A stretch of 64,000 nucleotides of DNA from M30B80 sp965656935. GTDB lineage: Bacteria; Pseudomonadota; Alphaproteobacteria; Rhodobacterales; Rhodobacteraceae. A model generated the notes under the pieces. It was not told the origin of the DNA and searched no databases. It worked only from the letters and a program-made list of their open reading frames with translations. This document shows, in pieces, positions 24,841-33,755 of the stretch. The position numbers and the translations under genes are program-made. Position 1 is the first letter of the stretch. Every line of letters starts with the position of its first letter. The DNA is taken from contig CBFHMG010000013.1 in NCBI GenBank assembly GCA_965656935.1, positions 4,112-68,111 of the forward strand, read 5' to 3'.

Positions 24841-25209
24841 TCACACCCCGCGCGACGCTTTCGCCTGCCTTGCCTTATGCATGCGAAATAAAACGGGCGC
24901 GAGGATGCGGGTATAGACCGCCTCTAGCAGCAGTTTCAGCGGCTTGAAGCGCAGGATTTGCGACAGGCGCCGATAATAGGGAAGCCTTGCCCAAAGGGCC
25001 ATGAAGGCCTCGACGCCCTCGATGTGCTGGCCATTCATGCGGGCATGCAGCTTTTTGGTGGCCATGTCTTCCTCAAGCCCCCAATCCTCAAGCGCATCCG
25101 CCGCGATCGGGACAAATTCCAACTCTGATGCAGGCAGCTTTTTGTAATGCTCGATCTCGCGGCTGCAGATCGGGCATTCGGCATTATAGAGGATTTCAAG
25201 CTTTGACAT
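24841..25209 (-). CDS. DCC-family (DUF393) thiol-disulfide oxidoreductase-like protein
   Basis: A 122-residue protein beginning 'KLEILYNAECPICSREIEHYKK', with the CxxC of DUF393/DCC proteins, a thioredoxin-like family found with desaturases and other membrane redox enzymes. 'GVEAFMALWARLPYYRRLSQ' and a basic C-terminus are also family-like. The ATG at 25209 is chosen from a longer open frame because the motif begins just after it. It lies downstream of mocE and mocD on the same strand and may handle thiols or electrons for that pair, which is a guess. Confidence 0.8.
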   Translation of the reverse strand: MSKLEILYNAECPICSREIEHYKKLPASELEFVPIAADALEDWGLEEDMATKKLHARMNGQHIEGVEAFMALWARLPYYRRLSQILRFKPLKLLLEAVYTRILAPVLFRMHKARQAKASRGV

Positions 25210-25285
25210 CGGGACCACGCGTTCGTTTGAGCATGACCTTGAGTTAGCCCGTTTGCGCGCGTCTTCCAGCGCCGCTGTCTTGCCT

Positions 25286-25597
25286 CTAGATTTGCACCCA
25301 GATGCGCCCGCCATCTTGTTTGACGGGATAGGTCTGCAGGTCAACGCAGACGGGTGCGCGCAGGGCCTCGCCTGTGCGGATATCGAATTGGCCGTTATGT
25401 TTGGGGCATTCGATGGTGTAATCCATCACCAGACCATCGGCCAGATGCACCTCCTCATGGGTGCACAGCCCCGCCGTGCAGAAATACTCATCCTCAAGGC
25501 TGCGATAAAGCGCATAGCTCCGCCCGTCATGATCAAAGCGGATCACATCCTCTTGCTCGATATCCTCGGGGGCGCATGCATCAATCCAATCGGCCAT
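25286..25597 (-). CDS. Rieske-type [2Fe-2S] ferredoxin, MocE-like
   Basis: A 103-residue Rieske protein. The cluster ligands are visible as 'CTHEEVHL' and 'CPKHNGQFDI' (Cys-x-His ... Cys-x-x-His). Small soluble Rieske ferredoxins of this kind feed electrons to oxygenases; MocE of the rhizobial rhizopine pathway is a close match in size and motif. It starts at 25597, 19 bases after the desaturase stop, so the two are co-transcribed. Its position beside inositol genes supports a MocDE-type role, but this is inference. Confidence 0.82.
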   Translation of the reverse strand: MADWIDACAPEDIEQEDVIRFDHDGRSYALYRSLEDEYFCTAGLCTHEEVHLADGLVMDYTIECPKHNGQFDIRTGEALRAPVCVDLQTYPVKQDGGRIWVQI

Positions 25598-25616
25598 GTT
25601 CTGATCTTTCTGTTGG

Positions 25617-26696
25617 TTATTCAGCGGGTTGGCCCAAAGCCGCGCGGTGGAATTCATCGCGGTAGGGTTGGGCGGTCGGGGGTAGGGCGCGGCGCAGATA
25701 GACATCCTCGCCACGCAATTGGCGTCGGATCACGGGCCACATCTCGCGTAGGGCGGCCAGCATCGAGGGGCTGGCAGGCGGCAGGTCATCCTTGATCAGC
25801 GCATGCAGCTCGGGCAGGCGATGATAGGGCACCATCGGGAACATGTGATGCTCCACATGATAATTCATATTGAGATAGATGAAGCGGCTGATCGGGTTCA
25901 TATAGACGGTGCGGGTATTGAGCCTGTGATCGGTCACATTCTCGGCCAGCCCTGTATGCTGCAATATCCCTGTCAGCACATGATGCCATGCGCCATAAAG
26001 GCGGGGCAGGCCGATCACCATCAGCGGCAGGATCGAGCCGAGCATCACCGCCAACACAACAGTCGCGGCATAGATCGCAAGCCAGACCCGTGCGACCCTG
26101 ATCACCTTGGGCTGTTCGCTTTGCGGGATATAGCTCGCCTCCTGCGGGTCGAGCCTGCCCGAGGCATTCAGCATCATCCGCGCGAGCCCCCGCCAGACAT
26201 CAATCACCCCGAAGAAATTTACCGCAATCATCAGGGCGGCAGGCGGGCGCATGGCAAGGATTTCGGGGTCGCGGCCAATGATGATCGTATCGGTATGGTG
26301 GCGCGCATGGCTCCAGCGCCACGAGATAGGGTTCCGGATCATGCAAAAACACGCGATCTGGTAGATCACATCATTCATCCATGCGGTCCGAAAAGCCGTG
26401 CCATGCCCGCATTCATGCCAGCGCGCATCCATCGCCGAGCCATAGAGCACCCCGTAAGCCAGCCAGAAGGGCAGCGACCACCATGTTGGCCAAAGCGCTA
26501 CGCCCATGCCCGCAAAAAAGATCATCGCGGCAAAGAGGAGTATCGCATCGCGCAGGGCAGGCTGGTCCGAGCGTTTCATCAGCGCCTTCATCTGCGGGCG
26601 CGGGATGTCGCTGTGATACCACTCGGCGGCGGCCAAACCGCTTTGCACGGCGCGCTCTGCGTCCGCACCCAATAAGCTGTAATCGCGTTTCTCCAC
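25617..26696 (-). CDS. Fatty-acid desaturase-type diiron membrane oxygenase, MocD-like
   Basis: A 359-residue integral membrane protein with three histidine boxes of membrane desaturases/hydroxylases: 'RWHECGHGT', 'HARHHTD' and 'NYHVEHHMFP', and several membrane helices between them. Related MocD, with the ferredoxin MocE, is reported to demethylate 3-O-methyl-scyllo-inosamine in rhizobia. Here the pair is divergent from a LacI-type gene and an inositol cluster, so removal of a methyl from an O-methyl inositol is a reasonable hypothesis; a lipid desaturase is the alternative. Starts with GTG at 26696 behind GGGAGGAG. Confidence 0.8.
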   Translation of the reverse strand: MEKRDYSLLGADAERAVQSGLAAAEWYHSDIPRPQMKALMKRSDQPALRDAILLFAAMIFFAGMGVALWPTWWSLPFWLAYGVLYGSAMDARWHECGHGTAFRTAWMNDVIYQIACFCMIRNPISWRWSHARHHTDTIIIGRDPEILAMRPPAALMIAVNFFGVIDVWRGLARMMLNASGRLDPQEASYIPQSEQPKVIRVARVWLAIYAATVVLAVMLGSILPLMVIGLPRLYGAWHHVLTGILQHTGLAENVTDHRLNTRTVYMNPISRFIYLNMNYHVEHHMFPMVPYHRLPELHALIKDDLPPASPSMLAALREMWPVIRRQLRGEDVYLRRALPPTAQPYRDEFHRAALGQPAE

Positions 26697-26777
26697 CCCG
26701 CTCCTCCCAAAGCGTTCTGGCCAATGTCAGCTAAACCCTAGCAGGGAATTCGGCGCTGCCCATATGTGACTTGCGGT

Positions 26778-26820
26778 TCCTCTCAAAACCTCTCAAATTC
26801 CCATTTCAAGGATGAGAGAT
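26778..26820. promoter_or_regulatory. Half-site array before the LacI-type gene
   Basis: TTCCTCTCA (26778-26786), AACCTCTCA (26787-26795) and an opposite TGAGAG (26813-26818) occur within 41 bases, 25-60 bases upstream of the LacI gene ATG. AACCTCTCA is identical to the left half of the palindrome before iolG, so this is a candidate autoregulatory operator. Likely promoter of the divergent mocD as well. Confidence 0.5.
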
Positions 26821-26842
26821 TTCAAGCAGGAGGACCTGCCCA

Positions 26843-27874
26843 ATGGCCAAGCGGCCCACTATCCCCGATCTGGCGGTTGCCGCTGGCGTCTCCATCGCGA
26901 CGGTTGACCGCGTTCTCAATGGCCGCGCGCCCGTGCGTGAGGAGACAACGCGCCGTGTCTATGAAGCGGCGCAGCGCATTGGCTATCATGCGGTCTCTCT
27001 CATCGGGCATCGCTTGCAGGTGGATTTGCCTGAACTGACGATCGGCTATGTGCTGCATAAGGAAAAGCAGGCCTTCTACCAGACCTTCATAGAGGAAGCC
27101 GTGGCAGCGGCGGCCAATGCAACGGGCGTGCGGGCCAAGGCGATTATCGAGTTTTCGCATTCGCAAACGCCCCGCGATTTCGTAGCCTGTATGGAGCGCT
27201 TGGCCCCTCGGGTGGATGTTTTGGGGGCGACGGCGGTCAACCATGTCGAGGTGACGGAAGCCGTGCAGCGCCTGCAAGCCTCGGGCACGCCATGTTTTGC
27301 GCTGCTCAATGATTTTGCCCAAGGGGTGCGCAAAAGCTATATCGGCATGAATAACATAAAAATCGGGCGGATTGCGGCGCATATGATTGCCACAGCGATG
27401 CGCCAAAAAGGGCCTGTGGCGCTGTTTGTAGGCGGGTATCGCTGGCACGGGCATGAGCTGCGCGAGACAGGGTTTCGCAGCTATTTCCGCGAATATGCGC
27501 CCCAGTGCCAATTGCTTGAAACGCGCGTCAATCTCGAGACGCGGCAACTGACCTATGAGGCCACGCATGATTTGCTGGATCGCCACCCCGATCTGGCAGG
27601 AATTTATTGCGCAGGCGGCGGCATGGAAGGCGCGATTGCCGCCCTGCGGGAGTTGCGTGAACCCAATGAGGTGGCGCTGGTTGTGCAGGAATTGACCCGC
27701 GAGAGCCGCTTGGCACTGGCCGAGCGCTTCGCCTCCATGGTGATCGCGACGCCTGTGGCCAAAATTTGTGCCGATATGGTGGATCTGGCGCAGGTGGTTT
27801 TGAATGAGGATGCGGTGGCTATTCCGGGGCAGCATTTCCTGCGCCCAGATATCTATCTTCCTGAATCCGTCTAG
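26843..27874 (+). CDS. LacI-family transcriptional regulator
   Basis: A 343-residue LacI-type regulator. The N-terminal helix-turn-helix is 'PTIPDLAVAAGVSIATVDRV' with hinge 'LNGRAPVREETTRRVYEAAQ', followed by a sugar-binding periplasmic-protein-like domain. It has GCAGGAGG upstream of ATG. It sits between the MocDE-like genes and the iol operon, and shares half-sites with the region before iolG, so it most likely represses inositol catabolism until an inositol-derived inducer binds. The inducer cannot be read. Confidence 0.88.
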   Translation: MAKRPTIPDLAVAAGVSIATVDRVLNGRAPVREETTRRVYEAAQRIGYHAVSLIGHRLQVDLPELTIGYVLHKEKQAFYQTFIEEAVAAAANATGVRAKAIIEFSHSQTPRDFVACMERLAPRVDVLGATAVNHVEVTEAVQRLQASGTPCFALLNDFAQGVRKSYIGMNNIKIGRIAAHMIATAMRQKGPVALFVGGYRWHGHELRETGFRSYFREYAPQCQLLETRVNLETRQLTYEATHDLLDRHPDLAGIYCAGGGMEGAIAALRELREPNEVALVVQELTRESRLALAERFASMVIATPVAKICADMVDLAQVVLNEDAVAIPGQHFLRPDIYLPESV

Positions 27875-27905
27875 ATGATAGTTTCCTTTCATTACCCCTG
27901 TCAGA

Positions 27906-27927
27906 AACCTCTCATGCATGAGGGGTT
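27906..27927. promoter_or_regulatory. Candidate operator of the iol operon
   Basis: A 22-bp palindrome with one mismatched pair: AACCTCTCATG followed by CATGAGGGGTT. The left half repeats AACCTCTCA found before the LacI gene. It is 206 bases upstream of iolG, in the only gene-free stretch (258 bases) of this part, so it is a good candidate LacI-family site. Confidence 0.6.
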
Positions 27928-28008
27928 CCATTCGTACCCTCATTGACCTGAGGCACGGAATATCGACACCGTCTTTCCAGAATTTGCGGCAAGGAAGATT
28001 CCTGACAC

Positions 28009-28028
28009 GGCGCTTGACCTCAAGCGCC
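28009..28028. promoter_or_regulatory. Perfect inverted repeat in the iolG leader
   Basis: GGCGCTTGA, spacer CC, TCAAGCGCC: nine-base arms match exactly. It is 105 bases upstream of the iolG ATG. It may be a second operator or a hairpin in the mRNA leader; it differs in sequence from the 27906-27927 site. Confidence 0.5.
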
Positions 28029-28132
28029 AATTCAGGGGAACGTCCGCGGCGTAGAATAACAGCGATTGGGCCGAAAAAAGCTGCGCCGCCGAGAGAGTGG
28101 CGTGGCCTTTCATGTCGGTAAGGGAGAGACAG

Positions 28133-29134
28133 ATGTCAGTCAGATTTGCCGTCCTAGGGGCGGGTCGTATCGGTGTGGTTCATGCAAGTGCGATCCGCGC
28201 TGTTGAAGGTGCCGAACTTGTTGCCATTGCTGAGCCCTTCGCAGGCGCGGCCAAAGCCGCTCAAGACAGGTTCGGCTGTGATTTGCGCACAATCGAGGAA
28301 TGCGCCACGTCTGATGATATCGATGCGGTGGTCATCTGCACCCCGACTGACACCCATTCCGATCTGATCGAGCAATTCGCAAAAGCGGGCAAAGCGGTTT
28401 TTTGTGAAAAGCCTGTCGATCTGTCTCTGGCGCGCGTTCAGGCCTGCCTTGAAACTGTTTCGGCACAAAATGGGCAGTTGATGGTGGGCTTTAATCGCCG
28501 CTTCGACCCCGATTTCGCGGCTCTCAAGGCGGAGATTGACGCAGGCAAAATCGGCGATGTCGAGATGGTGACCATCATTTCCCGCGATCCAAGCGCGCCG
28601 CCTGTGTCTTATATCGAACGCTCGGGTGGTATTTTCCGCGATATGACGATCCATGACTTTGACGTGGCGCGCTGGCTGCTTGGCGAGGAGGTCGAAACCG
28701 TGATGGCTCAGGCCTCGGTTCTGGTGGACCCCGAGATCGGCAATGCAGGTGATTTCGACAGTGTGAATGTCATTTTGAAGACGGCTTCGGGCAAGCAATG
28801 CACGATCACCAATTCGCGCCGTGCCAGCTATGGCTATGACCAGCGCATGGAGGTGCATGGCTCCAAAGGTTTGGTCTCGGTTGAGAACCACCATGAAAGC
28901 CGCGTCACGGTGGCGAGTGAGGGGGGCTATACCCGCCCGCCTTTGCTGGACTTCTTCATGTCACGCTACATGGCCGCCTATGAGGCAGAGATCGCAGCCT
29001 TTGTTGCCGCGGTTCAAAATAAGACCGAGATGCCAACGACAGGCCATGATGGCTTGATGGCTTTGGCTCTGGCGGATGCGGCTTTGAAATCGGTCACCGA
29101 GGGGCGCGCTGTGAAAGTTGCGGAGGTTCTTTAA
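28133..29134 (+). CDS. iolG: Inositol 2-dehydrogenase (Gfo/Idh/MocA family)
   Basis: A 333-residue NAD-dependent dehydrogenase that starts inositol breakdown, oxidising myo-inositol to 2-keto-myo-inositol in the cytoplasm. Rossmann motif 'VLGAGRIGVVHA' opens it, 'FCEKPVDLS' carries the lysine typical of the family, and 'GGIFRDMTIHDFDVARWL' has the conserved Asp/His pair. ATG at 28133 follows AGGGAGAG. The stop overlaps the iolC ATG by one base. Head of the main iol operon, behind two palindromes. The exact stereoisomer used is not known. Confidence 0.88.
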   Translation: MSVRFAVLGAGRIGVVHASAIRAVEGAELVAIAEPFAGAAKAAQDRFGCDLRTIEECATSDDIDAVVICTPTDTHSDLIEQFAKAGKAVFCEKPVDLSLARVQACLETVSAQNGQLMVGFNRRFDPDFAALKAEIDAGKIGDVEMVTIISRDPSAPPVSYIERSGGIFRDMTIHDFDVARWLLGEEVETVMAQASVLVDPEIGNAGDFDSVNVILKTASGKQCTITNSRRASYGYDQRMEVHGSKGLVSVENHHESRVTVASEGGYTRPPLLDFFMSRYMAAYEAEIAAFVAAVQNKTEMPTTGHDGLMALALADAALKSVTEGRAVKVAEVL

Positions 29135-31047
29135 TGGCTAAAACGCTTGATCTGATCACAATCGGACGCTCGTCGGTGGACCTTTACGGCGGACAGATCG
29201 GTGGCCGCCTTGAGGATATGCGCTCGTTCGACAAATATATCGGAGGCTCTCCGACCAATATCGCCTGCGGCACCGCCCGTCTTGGGCTGAAATCGGCAGT
29301 GATCACAGGTGTCGGTGACGAGCATATGGGCCGTTTCATCACCGAGCAGCTGCGCGCTGAGGGGGTGAACACAGACGGCGTCAAGGTTGACCCTGAGCGT
29401 CTGACGGCCCTTGTTTTGCTGGGTATCCGCGACCAAGAACATTTCCCCCTGATCTTCTACCGTGAAAACTGCGCCGATATGGGGCTGACGGCGGATGATA
29501 TCGATGAGAGCTTTATCCGCTCGGCCCGCGCCGTGGTGGCAACGGGCACCCATCTGAGCCACCCTGATGTGGAAGCCGCCACTCTCAAAGCACTTGAAAT
29601 CGCGCGCGCCGATGGCATGCAGACCGCCCTTGATATCGATTATCGCCCGAACTTGTGGGGCGTTGCAGGGCATGGTGATGGCGAAAGCCGCTTTGTTGAA
29701 AGCGCCGCCGTTACCGCAAAGCTGCAAAGCACGCTGCATTTGTTCGATCTGATCGTGGGCACCGAAGAGGAATTCCATATCGCAGGCGGCACCACCGATA
29801 CAATCGCGGCCTTGCGTGCGGTGCGGGCTGTCTCGCAAGCCACCTTGGTGTGCAAGCGCGGCGCTGACGGGGCCGTGGCCTTTACAGGCGCGATCCCCGA
29901 CAGTCTTGATGATGGCGAAGCAGGCCCCGGTTTCCCGATTGAAGTGTTCAATGTGCTTGGCGCGGGCGATGGCTTTATGTCTGGCCTTCTCAAAGGTTGG
30001 CTTGATGGGGCCAATTGGCCCACAGCGCTGAAATATGCCAATGCCTGCGGGGCCTTTGCGGTCAGCCGCCATGGCTGCACCCCTGCCTATCCCAGCCTTG
30101 AGGAACTTCAGTTCTTCTTCGAGCGCGGTATCAAACAGCCCGATCTGCGCAATGATGTTGAACTGGAGCAGGTCCATTGGGCCACGAACCGTTCGGGCGA
30201 TTGGTCCTCTGTGAAAACCTTTGCCTTTGATCACCGCCTGCAATTGGAAGAGATGGAAGGCTATACGCTTGAAAAAGCGGGTGAATTCAAATCACTCTGC
30301 CTTGATGCAGCACTTGAAGTGCAGGGCGGCAAGCCGGGCTATGGTATCTTGTGCGACAACCGCATCGGGCGCAGCGCTTTGCATGCGGCCTCGGGCTCGG
30401 GGCTCTGGATCGGGCGCCCGACAGAATTGCCGGGCTCCCGCCCGATCGAGTTTGAACCCGAGCTTGGCGATGATCTTGGCGGCCTTGAGGAATGGGCGCG
30501 CGAAAACGTGGTCAAGCTGCTGGTCTTTTGCCACCCCGATGATGATGACGCGACACGTCAGTTGCAGGAGGAGCGTGTGAAGCGCCTCTTTGCAGCGGCG
30601 CGGCGCAATAATCTGGAATTTCTGCTTGAGGTGATCCCCTCCAAGGTCGCGCCCGTCAATGACGAGACGACCGCGATCCTTATCCAGCAATTCTATGATG
30701 CAGGCGTCTATCCTGATTGGTGGAAGCTGGAGCCGTTCAAATCTGACGCAGCATGGGGCAATGCGGTTGAAGCGATCACCCGCAATGACCCGAATACACG
30801 TGGCATCGTGGTTCTGGGCCTTGATGCCCCCGAGGCGGAGCTGGCCGCGAGCTTCGCCCTTGCCGCCAAGCAGCCCTTGGTGAAGGGGTTTGCCGTAGGG
30901 CGCACCATTTTCGGGGATGCCGCGCGGGCTTGGCTCAAAGGGGATATGAGCAGCCCCGACGCCGTTGCACAAATGGCCGAGCGCTTTACCCGCCTATGTG
31001 AAATCTGGGACAAGGCCCGTGCCGATGCCCGTTTGAATGCCGACTGA
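29134..31047 (+). CDS. iolC: IolC-DUF2090 fusion: 5-dehydro-2-deoxygluconokinase with likely aldolase domain
   Basis: A 637-residue two-domain protein. Residues ~1-330 are a PfkB kinase: 'YIGGSPTNIACGTARLG', IolC-type 'FYRENCADMGL' and 'DIDYRPNLWG', and the anion-hole 'VLGAGDGFMSGLL'. Residues ~345-630 match DUF2090, a TIM-barrel domain usually fused to IolC. DUF2090 is thought to replace IolJ, splitting phosphorylated 2-deoxy-5-keto-gluconate into DHAP and malonate semialdehyde; that is from family knowledge. Inositol catabolism, cytoplasmic. Starts in an overlap with iolG, 12 bases before iolD. Confidence 0.9.
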   Translation: MAKTLDLITIGRSSVDLYGGQIGGRLEDMRSFDKYIGGSPTNIACGTARLGLKSAVITGVGDEHMGRFITEQLRAEGVNTDGVKVDPERLTALVLLGIRDQEHFPLIFYRENCADMGLTADDIDESFIRSARAVVATGTHLSHPDVEAATLKALEIARADGMQTALDIDYRPNLWGVAGHGDGESRFVESAAVTAKLQSTLHLFDLIVGTEEEFHIAGGTTDTIAALRAVRAVSQATLVCKRGADGAVAFTGAIPDSLDDGEAGPGFPIEVFNVLGAGDGFMSGLLKGWLDGANWPTALKYANACGAFAVSRHGCTPAYPSLEELQFFFERGIKQPDLRNDVELEQVHWATNRSGDWSSVKTFAFDHRLQLEEMEGYTLEKAGEFKSLCLDAALEVQGGKPGYGILCDNRIGRSALHAASGSGLWIGRPTELPGSRPIEFEPELGDDLGGLEEWARENVVKLLVFCHPDDDDATRQLQEERVKRLFAAARRNNLEFLLEVIPSKVAPVNDETTAILIQQFYDAGVYPDWWKLEPFKSDAAWGNAVEAITRNDPNTRGIVVLGLDAPEAELAASFALAAKQPLVKGFAVGRTIFGDAARAWLKGDMSSPDAVAQMAERFTRLCEIWDKARADARLNAD

Positions 31048-31059
31048 AGGAACCACGCC

Positions 31060-32892
31060 ATGACACAGACGATACGACTGACGGCCGCGCAGGCCATGGT
31101 TAAATATATCGCGGCCCAGATGAACGAAGAGGGTGATCCCTTTATCGCGGGCTTTTGGGGCATTTTCGGCCATGGCAATGTGGCAGGTCTGGGCGAGGCG
31201 CTATACGGTATCCGCGATGAATTGCAGACCTATCGCGGCCATAACGAACAGAGCATGGCCCATTCGGCGATTGCTTATTCCAAGCAATTGGGCCGCAAAC
31301 GTGCAATGGCGGTGACCTCCTCTATCGGGCCTGGTGCAACCAATATGGTGACGGCGGCAGCGCTTGCGCATGTGAACCGTCTGCCTGTCCTTTTCGTGCC
31401 GGGTGATGTGTTTGCCACGCGCGGGCCAGACCCCGTGTTGCAACAGATCGAAGATTTCGGCGATGGCGTGGTCAGCGCCAATGATTGCTTCCGTCCCGTA
31501 AGCCGCTATTTCGACCGCATCACACGGCCCGAGCATCTGTTGACAGCCCTGCCTCGTGCCTTCCGCGTCATGACGGACCCCGCTGATTGTGGCCCTGTCA
31601 CCTTGTCCTTCTGCCAAGATGTGCAGGCCGAAGGGTTTGACTGGCCTGTCAGTTTCTTTGAGCCAAAGGTCTGGCGCTTGCGCCGCGTGCAGCCTGACCC
31701 TGTTGAGTTGGACAGCGTGGCAGCCCTGCTGTCTTCGGCCAAATCGCCTGTGATCGTGGCAGGTGGCGGCGTGCATTACGCCCATGCGACCGAGCAATTG
31801 CGCCAGTTCGCCGAAACCCATCAGATCCCCGTGGTCGAGACCCAAGCAGGCAAATCCGCCCTGCCTTGGGACCATCCGATGAATTTCGGCCCCATTGGTG
31901 TGACAGGGGCAGCCTCGGCCAATACGGTTTGCGAAAAGGCCGATCTGGTTTTGGGCCTTGGCACCCGTTTTCAGGATTTCACCACAGGCTCTTGGGCGCT
32001 GTTCAAACAGCCTGACCGCAAGCTGGTCAGCCTCAATGTCAATGCCTATGACGCGATGAAACACGGGGCCGAGCCGCTTTGCGCTGATGCAGGCGTGGGC
32101 CTTGAGGCATTGGGCAAAGCCCTTGCTGGTAAAAGCTTCACCGCCCCTGCGGCCAGCCTCAAGACGGATTGGTTCGCGGCGGTTGATCCGCTCACGGATG
32201 CGCCCAGTGACAATCAGGCGCTGCCAACCGATATGCAGGTTGTGGGCGCAGTCCAGCGCGCCGCGGGTCCCGATACGGTCGTGATGTGCGCGGCAGGCAC
32301 CATGCCTGGCGAATTGCACAAGCTGTGGAAGGCCACGCGGCCCATGTCCTATCACATGGAATACGGCTTTTCTTGCATGGGCTATGAGATTGCGGGTGCG
32401 CTTGGCATCAAGATGGCCGAGCCCGAGCGCGATGTCGTCTGCATGATCGGCGATGGCAGCTATATGATGATGAACTCGGAACTGGCCACGGCCGTTATGA
32501 TGAGCATCAAATTCACCATGGTGATCACCGATAACCGTGGCTATGGCTGCATCAACCGTTTGCAGATGGGCACAGGCGGGGCCGAGTTTAACAACCTGCT
32601 CGACAAATCCCATCACGTGAACCCCTCCAATATCGATTTCGCGGCGCATGCGGCCAGCATGGGGGCTGCGGCTGTTCATGTCGGCTCGGTCGCTGAATTG
32701 GAGGAGGCGCTGGTTCGCGCCAAAGAGGCCACAGGGCCTTTCGTGATCGTCATCGACACCGATCCATACCCCTCCACGCCCGATGGCGGCACATGGTGGG
32801 AGGTTGCGGTGCCCGAGGTGAGCGAGCGCGAGCAAGTGCGCAAAGCCCGCGAAGGCTATGAGGCAAATCTGGCCAAGCGTGGGCGTTCATGA
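31060..32892 (+). CDS. iolD: Trihydroxycyclohexane-1,2-dione acylhydrolase (ThDP enzyme)
   Basis: A 610-residue thiamine-diphosphate enzyme that opens the diketo ring to 5-deoxy-D-glucuronate. The N-terminal pyrimidine-binding domain has 'GHNEQSMAHSAIAYSKQLGR' with the catalytic Glu in 'RGHNEQ'. The C-terminal PP domain has 'GDGSYMMMNSELATAV' and 'NRGYGCINRLQ', the GDG...N Mg/ThDP motif. Length is normal. It is the only ring-opening enzyme in the cluster, overlaps the SDR gene by ATGA, and so serves any inositol isomer processed here. Confidence 0.95.
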   Translation: MTQTIRLTAAQAMVKYIAAQMNEEGDPFIAGFWGIFGHGNVAGLGEALYGIRDELQTYRGHNEQSMAHSAIAYSKQLGRKRAMAVTSSIGPGATNMVTAAALAHVNRLPVLFVPGDVFATRGPDPVLQQIEDFGDGVVSANDCFRPVSRYFDRITRPEHLLTALPRAFRVMTDPADCGPVTLSFCQDVQAEGFDWPVSFFEPKVWRLRRVQPDPVELDSVAALLSSAKSPVIVAGGGVHYAHATEQLRQFAETHQIPVVETQAGKSALPWDHPMNFGPIGVTGAASANTVCEKADLVLGLGTRFQDFTTGSWALFKQPDRKLVSLNVNAYDAMKHGAEPLCADAGVGLEALGKALAGKSFTAPAASLKTDWFAAVDPLTDAPSDNQALPTDMQVVGAVQRAAGPDTVVMCAAGTMPGELHKLWKATRPMSYHMEYGFSCMGYEIAGALGIKMAEPERDVVCMIGDGSYMMMNSELATAVMMSIKFTMVITDNRGYGCINRLQMGTGGAEFNNLLDKSHHVNPSNIDFAAHAASMGAAAVHVGSVAELEEALVRAKEATGPFVIVIDTDPYPSTPDGGTWWEVAVPEVSEREQVRKAREGYEANLAKRGRS

Positions 32893-33731
32893 ACCGGATT
32901 GATGGCAAGGTTTGCGTTGTCACAGGCGGCAGCCAAGGATTGGGCGCTGCGATTTCGCGGCTCTTTGCCAAAGCGGGCGCGCATGGTCTGGTGATTTGCG
33001 CGCGCAGCGAGGTCAAAGGCCAAGAGATGGCGGCCAAAATCACGCAGGACACGGGCGTGCGCACCGTCTTTGTGCAGGCTGATCTGGGCAAGGTCGAGGA
33101 GTGCCGCAAGGTGATCGCTGCTGCGGATACGGAATTTGGCCGCTTGGATGTGCTCGTCAATGCAGCTGCGCTGACTGATCGGGGTGGCTTGCTTGATACC
33201 AGCCCTGAGTTGTTCGACCAGATGATGCAGGTCAATCTGCGCGCGCCTTTCTTTTTGATGCAGGACGCGGCCAAACTGATGATCCGCGACGGCATTGAAG
33301 GCTCGATGATCAATATCGGCTCGGTCTCGCAATATGGCGGCCAGCCTTTCATCACGCCCTATTGCGCTTCCAAGGCGGGGCTTGCCAGCCTGACACGCAA
33401 CGCGGCCTTTTCGCTGTTGCGCAACCGTATTCGGGTCAATCAGCTTGATATCGGCTGGATGTCCTCGGACCATGAGCGGGAATTGCAAATCGCCGAGAGC
33501 GGCGATCCCGATTGGGAAGAAAAAGCCCGTGCAAGCCTGCCTTTCGGGCGCTTGCTGGACCCTGAGGAGGTTGCGCGGACGGTTCTGTTCCTTGCCTCCG
33601 ATGACAGCGGCATGATGACAGGCACCACCACGCCGATGGACCAATCTGTCCAAGGCAGCTTTGCTGCGGGAACGCCGCAACCGTCTCGGGCCTTGACGTT
33701 GGATGACGTCAACCAGCCTGCCAAACTCTAA
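32889..33731 (+). CDS. Short-chain dehydrogenase/reductase in iol operon
   Basis: A 280-residue SDR. The cofactor motif 'VTGGSQGLGAAI', the NAAA-type strand 'VLVNAAALTDRGG' and the active-site 'YCASKAG' (Tyr-x-x-x-Lys) are all present, with 'INIGSVSQYG' supplying the catalytic Ser. It overlaps iolD and precedes iolE by 24 bases. Role in inositol catabolism is unknown: it could oxidise another inositol isomer or an intermediate. The C-terminal 30 residues are an unusual extension (GTPQPSRALTLDDVNQPAKL). NAD or NADP preference cannot be read reliably. Confidence 0.85.
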   Translation: MNRIDGKVCVVTGGSQGLGAAISRLFAKAGAHGLVICARSEVKGQEMAAKITQDTGVRTVFVQADLGKVEECRKVIAAADTEFGRLDVLVNAAALTDRGGLLDTSPELFDQMMQVNLRAPFFLMQDAAKLMIRDGIEGSMINIGSVSQYGGQPFITPYCASKAGLASLTRNAAFSLLRNRIRVNQLDIGWMSSDHERELQIAESGDPDWEEKARASLPFGRLLDPEEVARTVLFLASDDSGMMTGTTTPMDQSVQGSFAAGTPQPSRALTLDDVNQPAKL

Positions 33732-33755
33732 CTTTTTGACACTGGAAATTAAGCC

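Noticed and set aside
26822..28030. Minus-strand open frame of 402 codons over the LacI gene and its downstream region
   Set aside because: Overlaps the LacI gene and both candidate operators; no motif and no ribosome site.
31201..32835. Minus-strand open frame of 544 codons opposite iolD
   Set aside because: Antisense to an enzyme with clear ThDP motifs; codons look like the complement of the real gene.
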